A DNA stretch of 64,000 nt from Pisaster brevispinus. Lineage: Eukaryota; Echinodermata; Asteroidea; Forcipulatida; Asteriidae. Numbering within the stretch: the stretch's first letter is position 1; each line of letters opens with the position of its first letter. Shown here in pieces: positions 33,943 through 47,400 of the stretch. The translations under genes and the position numbers were made by a program. Under the pieces are notes generated by a model, which saw only the letters and a list, made by a program, of their open reading frames with translations, ran no database searches and was not told the origin of the DNA. The stretch spans positions 62,001 through 126,000 of the forward strand of contig JAMKCF010000136.1 in assembly GCA_023634235.1 (NCBI GenBank). Direction: 5' to 3'.

Positions 33943-35204
33943 TTCTAGGTAGAAATTAGGGAAACGAAATTGAAATCGAAACTCCCTCCATGTAAACTGT
34001 ATTAATATGACCTAGAGAGGGCGCACTTCATAAACAATCCAAAATCATTAAAGGGGCTATGCGTGTTGCTTTTTGGAAGAGAAAATAATTATAGCAAGAA
34101 ATAATAATTATTTACACAAGAAACAACAACCGATCTGATATTCAAATATATTCATGATGTCGTAAATCAAACTATGAGAAGAAAATATGAAGACTAAATT
34201 GGCCTCGATGTTAAGGTTACGAAATTGCACTATATGGCTTAACAAGCTTGACCCGACATACATATGAAGCCCATTCTGGTTGCATGTGGAATCTTGCCTC
34301 AACATGAATATTTGCCCTACATACAATTATGAGAAGATCCCAACATCAGGTTGGGGGCATTGGGGCCAAACTACGTTCTCGAACGCGTTTTCCCCACAGG
34401 GTTTTCGAGTTTTCGTAACCGACAATATGTTTGGATCTGAAACAAGTTTGTGCCAATACGCAGTTAAAGGTTGTCACACAACGTTAAGGGTTATAATTAT
34501 ATCAAAATCGACGTCTCCCCCTGCTGGCCGTGGCTGTCCTTTCCTGTTGGGCACACCTCACGCTTCACGCGTCTGGCATTGTTTCCTATGGAATTGGAAT
34601 TCCACTGCCTGGCCGGAGTCAAACAAGTGAATGCCGGGGGATAGCCAAAAATGTTATAATTGGTTGTATTGGTAAACGCTCTGACAGCACCATCTAGTTC
34701 AGGAGGGGCTGATTCACGAAAAACGCGTGTACCAGAGGTGGAATCACTTAAAGCCTTGTAGGCTTTAGTTTCATTAAAATGTTTTTAAAATTATTTGCTG
34801 CTTCCATAATCACTCTGAATCTACAACCATGGAGCTTCATATCAATTTGTGAAGCAAAGACATTTTATGTCACTGTGAATCTACAAGATGATCATGAGGA
34901 CTGTAAGTATACAGTCAAGAGGCTTCAAATGTATGTACGGTCACAAGTACACATTTCAAGTCACTATGAATCTACAAGTATATGAGGCTTCAAATGTTCT
35001 ATAGTCCCCCATCTTCTAATACATGAGGCTAGCTCAGTAATACAACTTTTTCTCTAATTCAACCATTTGAAGGTGGTGGCTTTAATGAAATGTAGAAAAG
35101 TAGAAATAAAATGAGCCCCTGGGGTTTTTGATTTCCAACTTAATGGATTCAAGGGTAAAATGTTAACACTCTTAAGAAGGCCCTAATTTTAAAAATGTAC
35201 GGTA
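33943..35204. other. Unassigned sequence before the satellite domain
   Basis: A 116-codon plus-strand frame (34280-34630) shows no family resemblance. At 34800-35000, short reiterations of cactatgaatctacaag and gaggcttcaaatgt occur. Otherwise no feature. Confidence 0.4.
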
Positions 35205-38200
35205 ATTTTTCTAGACTAGACTTCCCTGAAGACCTTTTCTGTGTGGGGACATGGCCAAAACCCAAAACCTGGGCAATTAGGAGCTTTCTACCAAAAAGTG
35301 ACGCCATCTTTGTTGCCCAAAAAACCTCAATAATTCATGGAATAAAATCGTTGCGGTCTTTAAATTCGAACCAGCACCATCGGTGGAGGTGTCCGCAAAA
35401 AGTGATCGCCAAAAATCGGCATGTTACCGGGGGTCGAATTTTTTGAATAATTGACAGGTAGTACCCTGTCGCCATTTTGAATTTTGGGGTTGAAAATAAA
35501 AGTGCGATTTGACGGTGCAGCATTCTAGCCTAGACTTCCCTGAAGACCTTTTCTGTGTGGGGACATGGCCAAAACCCAAAACCTGGGCAATTAGGAGCTT
35601 TCTACCAAAAAGTGACGCCATCTTTGTTGCCCCAAAAACCTCAATAATTCATGGAATAAAATCGTTGCGGTCTTCAAATTCGAACCAGCACCATCGGCGG
35701 AAGTGTCCGCAAAAAATGATCGCCAAAAATCGGCATGTTACCGGAGGTCGAATTTTTTGAATAATTGACAGGTAGTACCCTGTCGCCATTTTGTATTTTG
35801 GGGTCGAAAATAAAAGTGCGATTTGACGGTGCAGCATTCTAGACTAGACTTCCCTGAAGACCTTTTCTGTGTGGGGACATGGCCAAATCCCAAAACCTGG
35901 GCAATTAGGAGCTTTCTACCAAAAAGTGACGCCATCTTTGTTGCCCAAAAAACCTCAATAATTCATGGAATAAAATCGTTGCGGTCTTCAAATTCGAACT
36001 AGCACCATCGGCGGAGTTGTCCGCAAAAAGTGATCCCCAAAAATCAGCATGTTACCGGTGGTCGAATTTTTGGAATAATTGACAGGTAGTACCCTGTCGC
36101 CATTTCGAATTTTGGGGTTGAAAATAAAAGTGCGATTTGACGGTGCAGCATTCTAGACTAGACTTCCCTGAAGACCTTTTCTGTGTGGGGACATGGCCAA
36201 AACCCAAAACCTGGGCAATTAGGAGCTTTCTACCAAAAAGTGACGCCATCTTTGTTGCCCAAAAAACCTCAATAATTCATGGAATAAAATCGTTGCGGTC
36301 TTTAAATTCGAACCAGCACCATCGGTGGAGGTGTCCGCAAAAAGTGATCGCCAAAAATCGGCATGTTACCGGGGGTCGAATTTTTTGAATAATTGACAGG
36401 TAGTACCCTGTCGCCATTTTGAATTTTGGGGTTGAAAATAAAAGTGCGATTTGACGGTGCAGCATTCTAGCCTAGACTTCCCTGAAGACCTTTTCTGTGT
36501 GGGGACATGGCCAAATCCCAAAACCTGGGCAATTAGGAGCTTTCTACCAAAAAGTGACGCCATCTTTGTTGCCCAAAAAACCTCAATAATTCATGGAATA
36601 AAATCGTTGCGGTCTTCAAATTCGAACCAGCACCATCGGCGGAGGTGTCCGCAAAAAGTGATCGCCAAAAATCGGCATGTTACCGGGGGTCGAATTTTTG
36701 GAATAATTGACAGGTAGTACCCTGTCGCCATTTTGAATTTTGGGGTTGAAAATAAAAGTGCGATTTGACGGTGCAGCATTCTAGCCTAGACTTCCCTGAA
36801 GACCTTTTCTGTGTGGGGACATGGCCAAATCCCAAAACCTGGGCAATTAGGAGCTTTCTACCAAAAAGTGACGCCATCTTTGTTGCCCAAAAAACCTCAA
36901 TAATTCATGGAATAAAATCGTTGCGGTCTTCAAATTCGAACCAGCACCATCGGCGGAGGTGTCCGCAAAAAGTGATCGCCAAAAATCGGCATGTTACCGG
37001 GGGTCGAATTTTTTGAATAATTGACAGGTAGTACCCTGTCGCCATTTTGAATTTTGGGGTTGAAAATAAAAGTGCGATTTGACGGTGCAGCATTCTAGAC
37101 TAGACTTCCCTGAAGACCTTTTCTGTGTGGGGACATGGCCAAATCCCAAAACCTGGGCAATTAGGAGCTTTCTACCAAAAAGTGACGCCATCTTTGTTGC
37201 CCAAAAAACCTCAATAATTCATGGAATAAAATCGTTGCGGTCTTTAAATTCGAACCAGCACCATCGGTGGAGGTGTCTGCAAAAAGTGATCGCCAAAAAT
37301 CGGCATGTTACCGGGGGTCGAATTTTTGGAATAATTGACAGGTAGTACCCTGTCGCCATTTTGAATTTTGGGGTTGAAAGTAAAAGTGCGATTTGACGGT
37401 GCACCATTCTAGCCTAGACTTCCCTGAAGACCTTTTCTGTGTGGGGACATGGCCAAAACCCAAAATCTGGGCAATTAGGAGCTTTCTACCAAAAAGTGAC
37501 GCCATCTTTGTTGCCCCAAAAACCTCAATAATTCATGGAATAAAATCGTTGCGGTCTTCAAATTCGAACCAGCACCATCGGCGGAGGTGTCCGCAAAAAG
37601 TGATCGCCAAAAATCGGCATGTTACCGGGGGTCGAATTTTTTGAATAATTGACAGGTAGTACCTTGTCGCCATTTTGAATTTTGGGGTTGAAAATAAAAG
37701 TGCGATTTGACGGTGCAGCATTCTAGACTAGACTTCCCTGAAGACCTTTTCTGTGTGGGGACATGGCCAAATCCCAAAACCTGGGCAATTAGGAGCTTTC
37801 TACCAAAAAGTGACGCCATCTTTGTTGCCCAAAAAACCTCAATAATTCATGGAATAAAATCGTTGCGGTCTTTAAATTCGAACCAGCACCATCGGTGGAG
37901 GTGTCCGCAAAAAGTGATCGCCAAAAATCGGCATGTTACCGGGGGTCGAATTTTTTGAATAATTGACAGGTAGTACCCTGTCGCCATTTTGAATTTTGGG
38001 GTTGAAAATAAAAGTGCGATTTGACGGTGCAGCATTCTAGACTAGACTTCCCTGAAGACCTTTTCTGTGTGGGGACATGGCCAAAACCCAAAACCTGGGC
38101 AATTAGGAGCTTTCTACCAAAAAGTGACGCCATCTTTGTTGCCCAAAAAACCTCAATAATTCATGGAATAAAATCGTTGCGGTCTTCAAATTCGAACCAG

Positions 38201-40655
38201 CACCATCGGCGGAGGTGTCCGCAAAAAGTGATCGCCAAAAACCGGCATGTTACCGGGGGTCGAATTTTTGGAATAATTGACAGGTAGTACCCTGTCGCCA
38301 TTTTGAATTTTGGGGTTGAAAATAAAAGTGCGATTTGACGGTGCAGCATTCTAGACTAGACTTCCCTGAAGACCTTTTCTGTGTGGGGACATGGCCAAAA
38401 CCCAAAACCTGGGCAATTAGGAGCTTTCTACCAAAAAGTGACGCCATCTTTGTTGCCCAAAAAACCTCAATAATTCATGGAATAAAATCGTTGCGGTCTT
38501 CAAATTCGAACCAGCACCATCGGTGGAGGTGTCCGCAAAAAGTGATCGCCAAAAATTGGCATGTTACCGGGGGTCGAATTTTTGGAATAATTGACAGGTA
38601 GTACCCTGTCGCCATTTTGAATTTTGTTGTTGAAAATAAAAGTGCGATTTGACGGTGCAGCATTCTAGCCTAGACTTCCCTGAAGACCTTTTCTGTGTGG
38701 GGACATGGCCAAAACCCAAAACCTGGGCAATTAGGAGCTTTCTACCAAAAAGTGACGCCATCTTTGTTGCCCCAAAAACCTCAATAATTCATGGAATAAA
38801 ATCGTTGCGGTCTTCAAATTCGAACCAGCACCATCGGCGGAAGTGTCCGCAAAAAATGATCGCCAAAAATTGGCATGTTACCGGAGGTCGAATTTTTTGA
38901 ATAATTGACAGGTAGTACCCTGTCGCCATTTTGTATTTTGGGGTCGAAAATAAAAGTGGGATTTGACGGTGCAGCATTCTAGACTAGACTTCCCTGAAGA
39001 CCGTTTCTGTGTGGGGACATGGCCAAATCCCAAAACCTGGGCAATTAGGAGCTTTCTACCAAAAAGTGACGCCATCTTTGTTGCCCAAAAAACCTCAATA
39101 ATTCATGGAATAAAATCGTTGCGGTCTTCAAATTCGAACCAGCACCATCGGCGGAGGTGTCCGCAAAAAGTCATCGCCAAAAATCGGCATGTTACCGGGG
39201 CTCGAATTTTTGGAATAATTGACAGGTAGTACCCTGTCGCCATTTTGAATTTTGGGGTTGAAAATAAAAGTGCGATTTGACGGTGCAGCATTCTAGACTA
39301 GACTTCCCTGAAGACCTTTTCTGTGTGGGGACATGGCCAAAACCCAAAACCTGGGCAATTAGGAGCTTTCTACCAAAAAGTGACGCCATCTTTGTTGCCC
39401 AAAAAACCTCAATAATTCATGGAATAAAATCGTTGCGGTCTTCAAATTCGAACCAGCACCATCGGTGGAGGTGTCCGCAAAAAGTGATCGCCAAAAATTG
39501 GCATGTTACCGGGGGTCGAATTTTTGGAATAATTGACAGGTAGTACCCTGTCGCCATTTTGAATTTTGGGGTTGAAAATAAAAGTGCGATTTGACGGTGC
39601 AGCATTCTAGACTAGACTTCCCTGAAGACCTTTTCTGTGTGGGGACATGGCCAAATCCCAAAACCTGGGCAATTAGGAGCTTTCTACCAAAATGTGACGC
39701 CATCTATGTTGCCCAAAAAACCTCAATAATTCATGGAATAAAATCGTTGCGGTCTTCAAATTCGAACCAGCACCATCGGCGGAGGTGTCCGCAAAAAGTG
39801 ATCGCCAAAAATCGGCATGTTACCGGGTGTCGAATTTTTGGAATAATTGACAGGTAGTACCCTGTCGCCATTTTGAATTTTGGGGTCGAAAATAAAAGTG
39901 CGATTTGACAGTGCAGCATTCTAGACTTGACTTCCCTGAAGACCTTTTCTGTGTGGGGACATGGCCAAAACCCAAAACCTGGGCAATTAGGAGCTTTCTA
40001 CCAAAAAGTGACGCCATCTTTGTTGCCCAAAAAACCTCAATAATTCATGGAATAAAATCGTTGCGGTCTTCAAATTCGAACCAGCACCATCGGTGGAGGT
40101 GTCCGCAAAAAGTGATCGCCAAAAATTGGCATGTTACCGGGGGTCGAATTTTTGGAATAATTGACAGGTAGTACCCTGTCGCCATTTTGAATTTTGGGGT
40201 TGAAAATAAAAGTGCGATTTGACGGTGCAGCATTCTAGACTAGACTTCCCTGAAGACCTTTTCTGTGTGGGGACATGGCCAAATCCCAAAACCTGGGCAA
40301 TTAGGAGCTTTCTACCAAAATGTGACGCCATCTATGTTGCCCAAAAAACCTCAATAATTCATGGAATAAAATCGTTGCGGTCTTCAAATTCGAACCAGCA
40401 CCATCGGCGGAGGTGTCCGCAAAAAGTGATCGCCAAAAATCGGCATGTTACCGGGTGTCGAATTTTTGGAATAATTGACAGGTAGTACCCTGTCGCCATT
40501 TTGAATTTTGGGGTCGAAAATAAAAGTGCGATTTGACAGTGCAGCATTCTAGACTTGACTTCCCTGAAGACCTTTTCTGTGTGGGGACATGGCCAAATCC
40601 CAAAACCTGGGCAATAAGGAGCTTTCTACCAAAAAGTGACGCCATCTTTGTTGCC
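35205..40655. repeat. 314-bp satellite array, about 17 copies
   Basis: The monomer starts ctagactagacttccctgaa, contains catggccaaaacccaaaacc, gacgccatctttgttgccc, accagcaccatcggcggagg and ttgacaggtagtaccctgtc, and ends gatttgacggtgcagcattc. The period is exactly 314 bp over many units. Copies differ by a few percent, in shared patterns that reveal multimers (39277-39904 repeated as 39905-40532). Frames of 62-88 codons recur in every copy on both strands. The array stops mid-monomer after ctttgttgcc. Confidence 0.97.
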
Positions 40656-43600
40656 TAAAAGCGGGGACGCTACAAACCCCCCGCAAAACACCTTCAACTC
40701 GTCTATGCTGTGAAAGAGACAATAATGAGGTGAGATTTTGAATAACTCTCTCTCTAGGGGTCTAGAGTGATGATTTTTTTACCTGAGTCTGCCTAAGGTA
40801 TCCCTGCATCCGAAAATTAGACTTTCACGGCCGATGAGGGCAGGTTTCACACCGGAAAAGACCAGCAAGCGGGGATGCTACAAACCCCCCGCAAAACACC
40901 TTCAACTCGTTTTTTGCTGTCAAAGAGACAAAGACAAAATAAGGATGGTTATTTCACCCCCAAGGAATCATCGGATCTGCACAAGTTTTATACCACTGGA
41001 AAGCCCGTCTCAAAGGCTATCTCTGCCATGATTTTGGGGTTGCTGACGATTCTGTAGGCGAGGCGAGCGGCCTGGATGTTAGGCCTACCCCTAAGAGATA
41101 TTGAAAAATTCCAGGGGCGGCTGCGAAGCAAGGTCTCGCCGGCCGGGGTAATGGCCCAAAATAAATTTGAGGTGAAATTGGGAATAACTCCCGTTCTAGG
41201 GGGGCTAGAGAGATGAATTTTTAACCTGACTGTGCCTTATGTATCCCTGCATCCGAAAATTAGACTTTTGTGGCCGATGATGGCAGGTTTCACACCGGAA
41301 AAGACCAGCAAGCGGGGACGCTACAAACCCCCCGCAAAACACCTTCAACTCGTTTTTGCTAGCAAAGAGACAAAGACAAAATAAGGATGATCATTTTACC
41401 CCCAAGGCATCATCGGATCTGCACAAGTTTTATACCACTGGAAAGCCCGTCTCAAGGGTATCTTTGCCATGAATTTGGGGTCGCTGACGATTCTGTAGGC
41501 GAGGCGAGCGGCCTGGATGTTAGGCCTACCCGTAAGAGATATTGACAAATTCCAGGGGCCGCTGCGAAGCAAGGTCTCGCCGGCTGGGGTAATGGCCCAA
41601 AATAAATTTGAGGGAAAATTGGAAATAACTTCCGTTCTGGAAGGGCTAGAGAGATGACTTTTTGACCTGACTGTGCCTTAAGTATCCCTGCATCCGAAAA
41701 TTAGACTTTTGCAGCCGATGATGGCAGGTTTCACACCGGAAAAGACCAGCAAGCGGGGACGCTACAAACCCCCCGCAAAACACCTTCAACTCGTTTTTGC
41801 TAGCAAAGAGACAAAGACAAAATAAGGATGATCATTTTACCCCCAAGGCATCATCGGATCTGCACAAGTTTTATACCACTGGAAAGCCCGTCTCAAGGGT
41901 ATCTTTGCCATGAATTTGGGGTCGCTGACGATTCTGTAGGCGAGGCGAGCGGCCTGGATGTTAGGCCTACCCGTAAGAGATATTGACAAATTCCAGGGGC
42001 CGCTGCGAAGCAAGGTCTCGCCGGCTGGGGTAATGGCCCAAAATAAATTTGAGGGAAAATTGGAAATAACTTCCGTTCTGGAAGGGCTAGAGAGATGACT
42101 TTTTGACCTGACTGTGCCTTAAGTATCCCTGCATCCGAAAATTAGACTTTTGCAGCCGATGATGGCAGGTTTCACACCGGAAAAGACCAGCAAGCGGGGA
42201 CGCTACAAACCCCCCGCAAAACACCTTCAACTCGTTTTTGCTAGCAAAGAGACAAAGACAAAATAAGGATGATCATTTTACCCCCAAGGCATCATCGGAT
42301 CTGCACAAGTTTTATACCACTGGAAAGCCCGTCTCAAGGGCTATCTCTGCCATGATTTTGGGGTTGCTGACGATTCTGTAGGCGAGGCGAGCGGCCTGGA
42401 TGTTAGGCCTACCCCTAAGAGATATTGAAAAATTCCAGGGGCCAGCTGCGAAGCAAGGTCTCGCCGGCCGGGGTAATGGCCCAAAATAAATTTGAGGTGA
42501 AATTGGGAATAACTCCCGTTCTAGGGGGGCTAGAGAGATGAATTTTTGACTTGACTCTGCCTTAGGTATCCCTGCATCCACAAATTAGACTTTTGCGGCC
42601 GATGAGGGCAGGTTTCACACCGGAAAAGACCAGCAAAAGGGGACGCTACAAACCCCCGCAAAACACCTTCAACTCGTTTTTGCTAGCAAAGAGACAAAGA
42701 CAAAATAAGGATGACCATTTCACCCCCAAAGCATCATAGGATCTGCACAAGTTTTATACCACTGGAAAGCCCGTCTCAATGGCTATCTCCGCCATGAAAT
42801 TGGGGTTGCTGACGATTCTGTAGGCGACGCGAGCGGCCTGGATGTTAGGCCTACCCCTAAGAGATAATGAAAAATTCCAGGGTCCAGCTGCGAAGCAAGG
42901 TCTCGCCGGCCGGGGTAATGGCCCAAAATAAATTTGAGGTGAAATTGGGAATAACTCCCGTTCTAGGGGGGCTAGAGAGATGAATTTTTGACCTGACTGT
43001 GCCTTAGGTATCCCTGCATCGACGAATTAGACTTTTGCGGCCGATGAGTGCAGGTTTCACACCGGAAAATACCAGCAAGTGGGGACGCTACAAACCCCTC
43101 GCAAAACACCTTCAACTCGTTTTTGCTAGCAAAGAGACAAAGACAAAATAAGGATGATCATTTCACCCCCAAAGCATCATCGGATCTGCACAAGTTTTAT
43201 ACCACTGGAAAGCCCGTCTCAAGGGCTATCTCTGCTATGAAATTGGGGTTGCTGACGATTCTGTAGGCGACGCGAGCGGCCTGGATGTTAGGCCTACCCC
43301 TAAGAGATATTGAAAAATTCCAGGGGCCAGCTGCGAAGCAAGGTCTCGCCGGCCGGGGTAATGGCCCAAAATAAATTTGAGGTGAAATTGGGAATAACTC
43401 CCGTTCTAGGGGGGCTAGAGAGATGAATTTTTGACCTGACTGTGCCTTAGGTATCCCTGCATCCACAAATTAGACTTTTGCGGCCGATGAGGGCAGGTTT
43501 CACACCGGAAAAGACCAGCAAAAGGGGACGCTACAAACCCCCGCAAAACACCTTCAACTCGTTTTTGATAGCAAAGAGACAAAGACAAAATAAGGATGAT

Positions 43601-44449
43601 CATTTCACCCCCAAAGCATCATAGGATCTGCACAAGTTTTATACCACTGGAAAGCCCGTCTCAAGGGCTATCTCCGCCATGAAATTGGGGTTGCTGACGA
43701 TTCTGTAGGCGACGTGAGCGGCCTGGATGTTAGGCCTACCCCTAAGAGATATTGAAAAATTCCAGGGGCCAGCTGCGAAGCAAGGTCTCGCCGGCCGGGG
43801 TAATGGCCCAAAATAAATTTGAGGTGAAATTGGGAATAACTACCGTTCTAGGGGGGCTAGAGAGATGAATTTTTGACCTGACTGTGCCTTAGGTATCCCT
43901 GCATCGACGAATTAGACTTTTGCGGCCGATGAGGGCAGGTTTCACACCGGAAAATACCAGCAAGTGGGGACGCTACAAACTCCTCGCAAAACACCTTCAA
44001 CTCGTTTTTGCTAGCAAAGAGACAAAGACAAAATAAGGATGATCATTTCACCCCCAAAGCATCATCGGATCTGCACAAGTTTTATACCACTGGAAAGCCC
44101 GTCTCAAGGGCTATCTCTGCTATGAAATTGGGGTTGCTGACGATTCTGTAGGCGACGCGAGCGGCCTGGATGTTAGGCCTACCCCTAAGAGATATTGAAA
44201 CATTCCAGGGGCCAGCTGCGAAGCAAGGTCTCGCCGGCCGGGGTAATGGCCCAAAATAAATTTGAGGTGAAATTGGGAATTACTCCCGTTCTAGGGGGGC
44301 TAGAGAGATGAATTTTTGACCTGACTGTGCCTTAGGTATCCCTGCATCCACAAAATAGACTTTTGCGGCCGATGAGGGCAGGTTTCACACCGGAAAAGAC
44401 CAGCAAAAGGGGACGCTAAAAACCCCCGCAAAACACCTTCAACTCGTTT

Positions 44450-47400
44450 TTGCTAGCAAAGAGACAAAGACAAAATAAGGATGATCATTTCACCCCCAAA
44501 GCATCATAGGATCTGCACAAGTTTTATACCACTGGAAAGCCCGTCTCAAGGGCTATCTCCGCCATGAAATTGGGGTTGCTGACGATTCTGTAGGCGACGT
44601 GAGCGGCCTGGATGTTAGGCCTACCCCTAAGAGATATTGAAAAATTCCAGGGGCCAGCTGCGAAGCAAGGTCTCGCCGGCCGGGGTAATGGCCCAAAATA
44701 AATTTGAGGTGAAATTGGGAATAACTACCGTTCTAGGGGGGCTAGAGAGATGAATTTTTGACCTGACTGTGCCTTAGGTATCCCTGCATCGACGAATTAG
44801 ACTTTTGCGGCCGATGAGGGCAGGTTTCACACCGGAAAATACCAGCAAGTGGGGACGCTACAAACTCCTCGCAAAACACCTTCAACTCGTTTTTGCTAGC
44901 AAAGAGACAAAGACAAAATAAGGATGATCATTTCACCCCCAAAGCATCATCGGATCTGCACAAGTTTTATACCACTGGAAAGCCCGTCTCAAGGGCTATC
45001 TCTGCTATGAAATTGGGGTTGCTGACGATTCTGTAGGCGACGCGAGCGGCCTGGATGTTAGGCCTACCCCTAAGAGATATTGAAACATTCCAGGGGCCAG
45101 CTGCGAAGCAAGGTCTCGCCGGCCGGGGTAATGGCCCAAAATAAATTTGAGGTGAAATTGGGAATTACTCCCGTTCTAGGGGGGCTAGAGAGATGAATTT
45201 TTGACCTGACTGTGCCTTAGGTATCCCTGCATCCACAAAATAGACTTTTGCGGCCGATGAGGGCAGGTTTCACACCGGAAAAGACCAGCAAAAGGGGACG
45301 CTAAAAACCCCCGCAAAACACCTTCAACTCGTTTTTGCTAGCAAAGAGACAAAGACAAAATAAGGATGATCATTTCACCCCCAAAGCATCATAGGATCTG
45401 CACAAGTTTTATACCACTGGAAAGCCCGTCTCAAGGGTATCTTTGCCATGAATTTGGGGTCGCTGACGATTCTGTAGGCGAGGCGAGCGGCCTGGATGTT
45501 AGGCCTACCCGCAAGAGATATTGACAAATTCCAGGGGCCAGCTGCGAAGCAAGGTCTCGCCGGCCGGGGTAATGGCCCAAAATAAATTTGAGGTGAAATT
45601 GGGAATTACTCCCGTTCTAGGGGGGCTAGAGAGATGAATTTTTGACCTGACTGTGCCTTAGGTATCCCTGCATCCACAAAATAGACTTTTGCGGCCGATG
45701 AGGGCAGGTTTCACACCGGAAAAGACCAGCAAAAGGGGACGCTAAAAACCCCCGCAAAACACCTTCAACTCGTTTTTGCTAGCAAAGAGACAAAGACAAA
45801 ATAAGGATGATCATTTCACCCCCAAAGCATCATAGGATCTGCACAAGTTTTATACCACTGGAAAGCCCGTCTCAAGGGTATCTTTGCCATGAATTTGGGG
45901 TCGCTGACGATTCTGTAGGCGAGGCGAGCGGCCTGGATGTTAGGCCTACCCGTAAGAGATATTGACAAATTCCAGGGGCCGCTGCGAAGCAAGGTCTCGC
46001 CGGCTGGGGTAATGGCCCAAAATAAATTTGAGGGAAAATTGGAAATAACTTCCGTTCTAGAAGGGCTAGAGAGATGACTTTTTGACCTGACTGTGCCTTA
46101 AGTATCCCTGCATCCGAAAATTAGACTTTTGCGGCCGATGATGGCAGGTTTCACACCGGAAAAGACCAGCAAGCGGGGACGCTACAAACCCCCCGCAAAA
46201 CACCTTCAACTCGTTTTTGCTAACAAAGAGACAAAGACAAAATAAGGATGGTCATTTCACCACTAAGGCATCATTGGATCTGCACAAGTTTTATACCACT
46301 GGAAAGCCCGTCTCAAGGGCTATCTCTGCCATGATTTTGGGGTTGCTGACGATTCTGTAGGCGAGGCGAGCGGCCTGGATGTTAGGCCTACCCCTAAGAG
46401 ATATTGAAAAATTCCAGGGGCCAGCTGCGAAGCAAGGTCTCGCCGGCCGGGGTAATGGCCCAAAATAAATTTGAGGTGAAATTGGGAATAACTCCCGTTC
46501 TAGGGGGGCTAGAGAGATGAATGTTTGACCTGACTGTGCCTTAGGTATCCCTGCATCGACGAATTAGACTTTTGCGGCCGATGATGGCAGGTTTCACACC
46601 GGAAAAGACCAGCAAGCGGGGACGCTACAAACCCCCCGCAAAACACCTTCAACTCGTTTTTGCTAACAAAGAGACAAAGACAAAATAAGGATGGTCATTT
46701 CACCACTAAGGCATCATTGGATCTGCACAAGTTTTATACCACTGGAAAGCCCGTCTGAAGGGCTATCTCTGCCATGATTTTGGGGTTGCTGACGATTCTG
46801 TAGGCGAGGCGAGCCGCCTGGATGTTAGGCCTACCCCTAAGAGATATTGAAAAATTCCAGGGGCCAGCTGCGAAGCAAGGTCTCGCCGGCCGGGGTAATG
46901 GCCCAAAATAAATTTGAGGTGAAATTGGGAATAACTACCGTTCTAGGGGGGCTAAAGAGATGAATTTTTGACCTGACTGTGCCTTAGGTATCCCTGCATC
47001 CACAAATTAGACTTTTGCGGCCGATGAGGGCAGGTTTAACACCGGAAAAGACCAGCAAAAGGGGACGCTACAAACCCCCGCAAAACACCTTCAACTCGTT
47101 TTTGCTAGTAAAGAGACAAAGACAAAATAAGGATGATCATTTCACCCCCAAAGCATCATAGGATCTGCACAAGTTTTATACCACTGGAAAGCCCGTCTCA
47201 AGGGCTATCTCCGCCATGAAATTGGGGTTGCTGACGATTCTGTAGGCGACGTGAGCGGCCTGGATGTTAGGCCTACCCCTAAGAGATATTGACAAATTCC
47301 AGGGGCCAGCTGCGAAGCAAGGTCTCGCCGGCCGGGGTAATGGCCCAAAATAAATTTGAGGTGAAATTGGGAATAACTACCGTTCTAGGGGGGCTAGAGA

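Noticed and set aside
34280..34630. 116-residue plus-strand frame as a gene
   Set aside because: No family resemblance, no splice signals at its ends, and no conservation evidence available.
35509..35760. 83-88-codon frames in the 314-bp monomer on both strands
   Set aside because: Overlapping frames recur on both strands at the monomer period. They are a satellite by-product.
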